The translations under genes were made by a program, and so were the position numbers. Shown here one piece after another: positions 61,085 to 64,000 of a stretch of DNA of 64,000 nt. The number at the start of each line of letters is the position of its first letter. Positions within the stretch are counted from its first letter, which is position 1. The notes below the pieces were generated by a model. That model made no database searches and was not told the origin of the DNA. It saw nothing but the letters and a program-made list of their open reading frames with translations. Source of the stretch: G963665185 sp963665185 (GTDB taxonomy: Bacteria > Desulfobacterota > Desulfovibrionia > Desulfovibrionales > Desulfovibrionaceae); assembly GCA_963665185.2 (NCBI GenBank), contig CAXXPO010000015.1, positions 124,001-188,000 on the forward strand, in the 5' to 3' direction.

Positions 61085-62608
61085 ATGTTTGGTATCGAAT
61101 TTCTCCTGGATGCCCTGACTCCGCTGAACCTGCTGCTCTGCGTTGTCGGAGTGGTGGCCGGAACCATCATCGGCGCGCTTCCGGGGCTTTCCGCAACAAT
61201 GGCCGTGGCCGTACTTGTACCTCTCACATTTTCAATGCCGCCAGCCTCCGCACTGATCATGCTCGGCGCGATCTACACGGGCGCCATCTACGGCGGGTCG
61301 TTCGCCGCCATTCTGGTGAACACGCCGGGCACGCCTTCCGCCATCGCAACGACATTCGACGGATTTCCCATGGCCAAGCGGGGGGACGGCGATCTGGCCG
61401 TGACCTGCGGAACCCTTGCTTCCGTTGTAGGCGGTCTTGTGGGCGCCTTGTTTCTTCTGCTTCTGGCTCCGGTGCTTGCCGAATTCGCCCTGCGCTTCGG
61501 TCCGGTGGAATATTTCTGGCTGGCCCTTTTCGGGCTGACCCTTATTTCCGCCCTTTCCGAGGGCAGCCTGCTCAAGGGATGGGCCGGCGGCGCGTTCGGC
61601 ATGCTCTGTTCCACCGTGGGCGTGGCCGTCATCGGCGGGGACGTCCGCTACACCTTTGACTCGGAACTCCTGCTGGGCGGCATAGACATCGTTTCCGCCC
61701 TCATCGGCCTGTACTGCGTTCCCGTGCTCATCGATCTGGTCATGACGCAGGCCCGTCATCTCGACGTCCCCCAGGAGGGGAAGGGCTTTCGTTTCAAGGA
61801 GGCGCTGGGCCTTGCGCTTCGCGACAAGTTCAACCTGGTGCGCAGTGCGGTCATCGGAACCCTTGTGGGGATTCTGCCCGGAGCCGGTGGTTCCATAGCC
61901 AGCCTGGTGTCCTATTCCGAAGCCAAACGCACCTCGCCGAGGGCCGCGAATTTCGGCAAGGGCGAACCGTCCGGCATCTTTTGTACGGAAGCCGCCAACA
62001 ACGCCACCGTGGGCGGCGGGTTCATTCCCACCCTGGTGCTGGGCATTCCGGGAACGCCTCCGGACGCCGTCATCATGGGCGCTCTTCTGGTGCAGGGCGT
62101 GAAGACCGGGCCGGCGCTGTTCAGCGAGGAAGGAAGCATCGTCTACACCTTTATCTACGGACTGCTGTTCGCCACGCTGCTCATGCTCCCGGTGGGCCTT
62201 CTGATTGGCAAGTACGCCTACCGTTCCATTGCCACCTTTTCCAAGTCCATCCTGGTCCCGGTCATCGCGTTCATGTGCGTCATCGGTTCGTTCGCCATCA
62301 ACAACAACGTGGGCGATTCGCTGCTCATGGTTGGCCTTGGCGGTGCGGGCTGGATTCTCAACCGCTACGGATTTCCGCCGTCCCCCATTGTCCTGGGCAT
62401 CATTCTCGGGCCGATCGCCGAACAGGGGTTCGTGCAAAGCTGGCTGATAGGCACGGCGGCCGGGGACATCTGGGGAAGCTTCTTCGGTCGTCCCATCGCC
62501 CAGGTCATCATCGCCCTGATCGTTCTGGTGGTCTGCTACCCGATGTTTTCAAAGCATATCCTTTCCAGACTGGGCTGGGCCAAGGGAGGGTGTACCAATG
62601 AAAAATAG
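61085..62608 (+). CDS. TctA-type large transmembrane subunit
   Basis: A 507-residue membrane protein with about eleven to twelve helices and TctA signatures GALPGLSATMAVAVLVPLTF, GGSFAAILVNTPGTPSAIATTFDG, FGKGEPSGIFCTEAANNA and GIPGTPPDAVIMGALLVQG. It is the transport channel of a TTT system. It overlaps the TctB gene by 11 bp. Confidence 0.95.
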   Translation: MFGIEFLLDALTPLNLLLCVVGVVAGTIIGALPGLSATMAVAVLVPLTFSMPPASALIMLGAIYTGAIYGGSFAAILVNTPGTPSAIATTFDGFPMAKRGDGDLAVTCGTLASVVGGLVGALFLLLLAPVLAEFALRFGPVEYFWLALFGLTLISALSEGSLLKGWAGGAFGMLCSTVGVAVIGGDVRYTFDSELLLGGIDIVSALIGLYCVPVLIDLVMTQARHLDVPQEGKGFRFKEALGLALRDKFNLVRSAVIGTLVGILPGAGGSIASLVSYSEAKRTSPRAANFGKGEPSGIFCTEAANNATVGGGFIPTLVLGIPGTPPDAVIMGALLVQGVKTGPALFSEEGSIVYTFIYGLLFATLLMLPVGLLIGKYAYRSIATFSKSILVPVIAFMCVIGSFAINNNVGDSLLMVGLGGAGWILNRYGFPPSPIVLGIILGPIAEQGFVQSWLIGTAAGDIWGSFFGRPIAQVIIALIVLVVCYPMFSKHILSRLGWAKGGCTNEK

Positions 62609-63062
62609 ATACGACGTCGGCAGCATGGTCATTTCCGTCTGTCTTTCCCTTCTCGGCATCTTTTGCTGGTGGTACGCGGGCAATTTTTCGCCTCTCGGGG
62701 CAATATTTCCCAAAACGTTCTCCATCGTGCTCATCATCTGCTCCCTTGGCTACGTGGCCTTGTGTTTCATCAAGGGCGGCAGCGGGGACGTGAAGACGAA
62801 AGGCCGCGAGCAGTTGTGGCGGGGGCTGGTTCTCTTTGGGGTACTGTTCTTTTGGTGCCTGCTGCTGGACGTGCTGGGATTTCTCGTATCCAGCATCATC
62901 AGCTATGTGATTCTCGCCATGCTTGCAGACCACGACCATGCCATCAGTTCGAAGCGACTGCTTTTCCATGGCGGTCTGGGCATTGTGATTGCCGGACTTT
63001 TTTATCTCGGCTTCAGCGAATTTCTCAACGTTCCGCTTCCCAAGGGAATTCTCCCGCTCTGA
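62598..63062 (+). CDS. TctB-type small transmembrane subunit
   Basis: A 154-residue protein with four predicted helices, typical of TctB (LGAIFPKTFSIVLIICSLGYVAL, LLDVLGFLVSSIISYVILAML). It completes the TTT transporter. The order here is C-A-B, whereas C-B-A is more common. The start at 62598 overlaps tctA and has GGAGGG upstream. Confidence 0.88.
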   Translation: MKNRYDVGSMVISVCLSLLGIFCWWYAGNFSPLGAIFPKTFSIVLIICSLGYVALCFIKGGSGDVKTKGREQLWRGLVLFGVLFFWCLLLDVLGFLVSSIISYVILAMLADHDHAISSKRLLFHGGLGIVIAGLFYLGFSEFLNVPLPKGILPL

Positions 63063-63112
63063 TCTCCAGAGAGTTCCTACGGAATGGCCTGAGTCCGCAA
63101 ACTCGTTGAAGC

Positions 63113-63166
63113 ATTCCCCCTTCTTCCGCTCGGGTGGGTATACGACGGAAGGAGGGGGATTTTTTT
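63113..63166 (+). terminator. Terminator at the end of the transporter operon
   Basis: ATTCCCCCTTCTTCCG pairs with CGGAAGGAGGGGGAT (one weak position) and is followed by seven T. It lies 50 bp after the tctB stop. Confidence 0.88.
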
Positions 63167-63383
63167 CACGTCCTGCCGGAATTCCTTTTCCGCTTCCAAT
63201 CCTGTTCCGCGTCGGCCTCTTTTTTGCTGCCTCCCAATTCGCCTTTGACGGCCCGAAGCCGATGAGGATATCGTGGTGCGATCCTGAGCGGGGGCGCGAC
63301 CGCGGACCGGTAATCTTCCGCCTGCGTTTGACTGCTGCGCGTTCGGGAGCGCACATTGGAGGAACATTATGGGAGGAACCCGC

Positions 63384-64000
63384 ATGAAAAAAATAAATTT
63401 GACGCTGGCCCGCCTGTGCATGGCAGCATGTGTCCTTGTTGTCCTGCTGGCCTCGAACGGATGCGGTCTGCACAGCCAAAGTCCCGAAGCCCGGCCCCTT
63501 CCAGCCGCAGCCTCGGCATTTGAGGCCGTGCGCAACGACCCTGTGCGGTTGCGGGCATATCTGGCCGAGTTTCCCAAAGGGGGCGAACTGCATTCGCACA
63601 CCAGCGGGGCCGTGTATGCGGAGGATTATCTGCGCTGGGCAGTGGAGCAGGAATTGTGCGTCTCGCCCGACACGCTCCGGTTGAGCGAAGCCCCTTGCGC
63701 TTCCGGGGCCGGTCCTGCGGCCGTGGCGTTTGCCAACGCCACGTTCTACAGCCGCATGATCGACCATTTTTCCAACAGGAATTTCGACAGCAGCCGGGCC
63801 ATGTGGGGCCACGACAACTTTTTTGCCACGTTCGACCGCTTCGACCTGGTTACCGACAACAATGCCGGAAAAATGCTGGCCGAGGTCATGCGCGAGGCCG
63901 GACGAGGCAACGCCCTGTATCTGGAGCTGATGAAGTGCTATTTCCCGCCCGAACTGTGGAAGGCCGCCACGACAGCCGGTTGGGACGGCAATGCCGACGC
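63384..64000 (+). CDS. Exported adenosine-deaminase-like protein (3' end beyond window)
   Basis: The visible 205 residues start with a signal peptide (LARLCMAACVLVVLLASNGC) that could carry a lipobox Cys at SNGC. FPKGGELHSHTSGAVYAEDYLRW follows, matching the adenosine deaminase start with the metal HxH in ELHSHTSG. Further on, FATFDRFDLVTDN and LYLELMKCYF fit ADGF-like secreted members. GGGAGG lies before the ATG at 63384. It would act on nucleosides outside the cytoplasm. The catalytic Glu and Asp sites lie beyond the window. Confidence 0.8.
   Translation, partial: MKKINLTLARLCMAACVLVVLLASNGCGLHSQSPEARPLPAAASAFEAVRNDPVRLRAYLAEFPKGGELHSHTSGAVYAEDYLRWAVEQELCVSPDTLRLSEAPCASGAGPAAVAFANATFYSRMIDHFSNRNFDSSRAMWGHDNFFATFDRFDLVTDNNAGKMLAEVMREAGRGNALYLELMKCYFPPELWKAATTAGWDGNAD

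Noticed and set aside
1..64000. CRISPR arrays, tRNA or rRNA genes, prophage, transposases
   Set aside because: I found no regular direct repeats with spacers, no cloverleaf or rRNA signature, and no integrase or transposase motifs anywhere in the window.

Overview
The window looks like chromosome of a Desulfovibrionaceae-type, sulfate- or sulfite-respiring anaerobe. The supporting signs are high GC, a cobA-hemD fusion, an eight-haem cytochrome c, HypF for NiFe-hydrogenase maturation, the futalosine menaquinone route (mqnA/C/D/E), a ferredoxin-thioredoxin-reductase-like protein, and a sulfolactate-lyase-like gene pair. I saw no rRNA, tRNA, CRISPR, prophage or IS element. Species assignment is inference.

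Layout. 1-5.8 kb (minus): bactofilin, rodA, mrdA (PBP2), mreD, mreC, mreB, the rod-shape module. 6-13.5 kb: cobA-hemD, purN, an AMMECR1-type gene, an HTH/DUF2975 pair, YkgJ-like and CBS proteins, an HD-domain protein, a perfect 71-bp hairpin, an FTR-like protein and a glutaredoxin. 13.6-15.8 kb (minus): fba and gap. 16.2-23.8 kb: a BMP-type binding protein, trpB behind a Trp-rich leader peptide and attenuator, ybaK, hypF, a DUF362 protein and plsY. 24-34.5 kb is a metal and corrinoid region: CbiO/CbiQ with a DUF4198 protein, then a cobalamin riboswitch, a TonB receptor, CbiZ, BtuF/C/D and an exported hydrolase. 34.6-36.9 kb (minus): ilvBN behind a Val/Ile-rich leader peptide and attenuator. 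37-45 kb: octahaem cytochrome, a receiver protein, a DHH phosphoesterase, two unknown proteins, and a histidine kinase with a Rossmann-like N-terminus. 45-50 kb: mqnD divergent from tetR-mqnE-mqnC-mqnA, with paired operators between. 50-57 kb: a methyltransferase, a GluR0-like channel and two repeat-rich acidic (RTX-type) proteins. 57.2-63.2 kb: a GntR regulator divergent from suyAB-like genes and a tripartite tricarboxylate-type transporter. The window ends inside an exported adenosine-deaminase-like gene.

Regulation is unusually readable. There are two ribosome-mediated attenuators (trp and ilv), one cobalamin riboswitch, twin TetR-type operators at the mqn locus, and inverted 12-mers in front of suyA. 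Two dispersed repeat families, each with three copies, sit only between genes.

Caution: five otherwise conserved genes (mrdA, mreC, plsY, btuB and a receiver gene) carry single-base indels, most of them in or next to short homopolymers. Because mrdA, mreC and plsY are normally indispensable, sequencing or assembly error is the likeliest cause, and other gene ends here should be read with that in mind.
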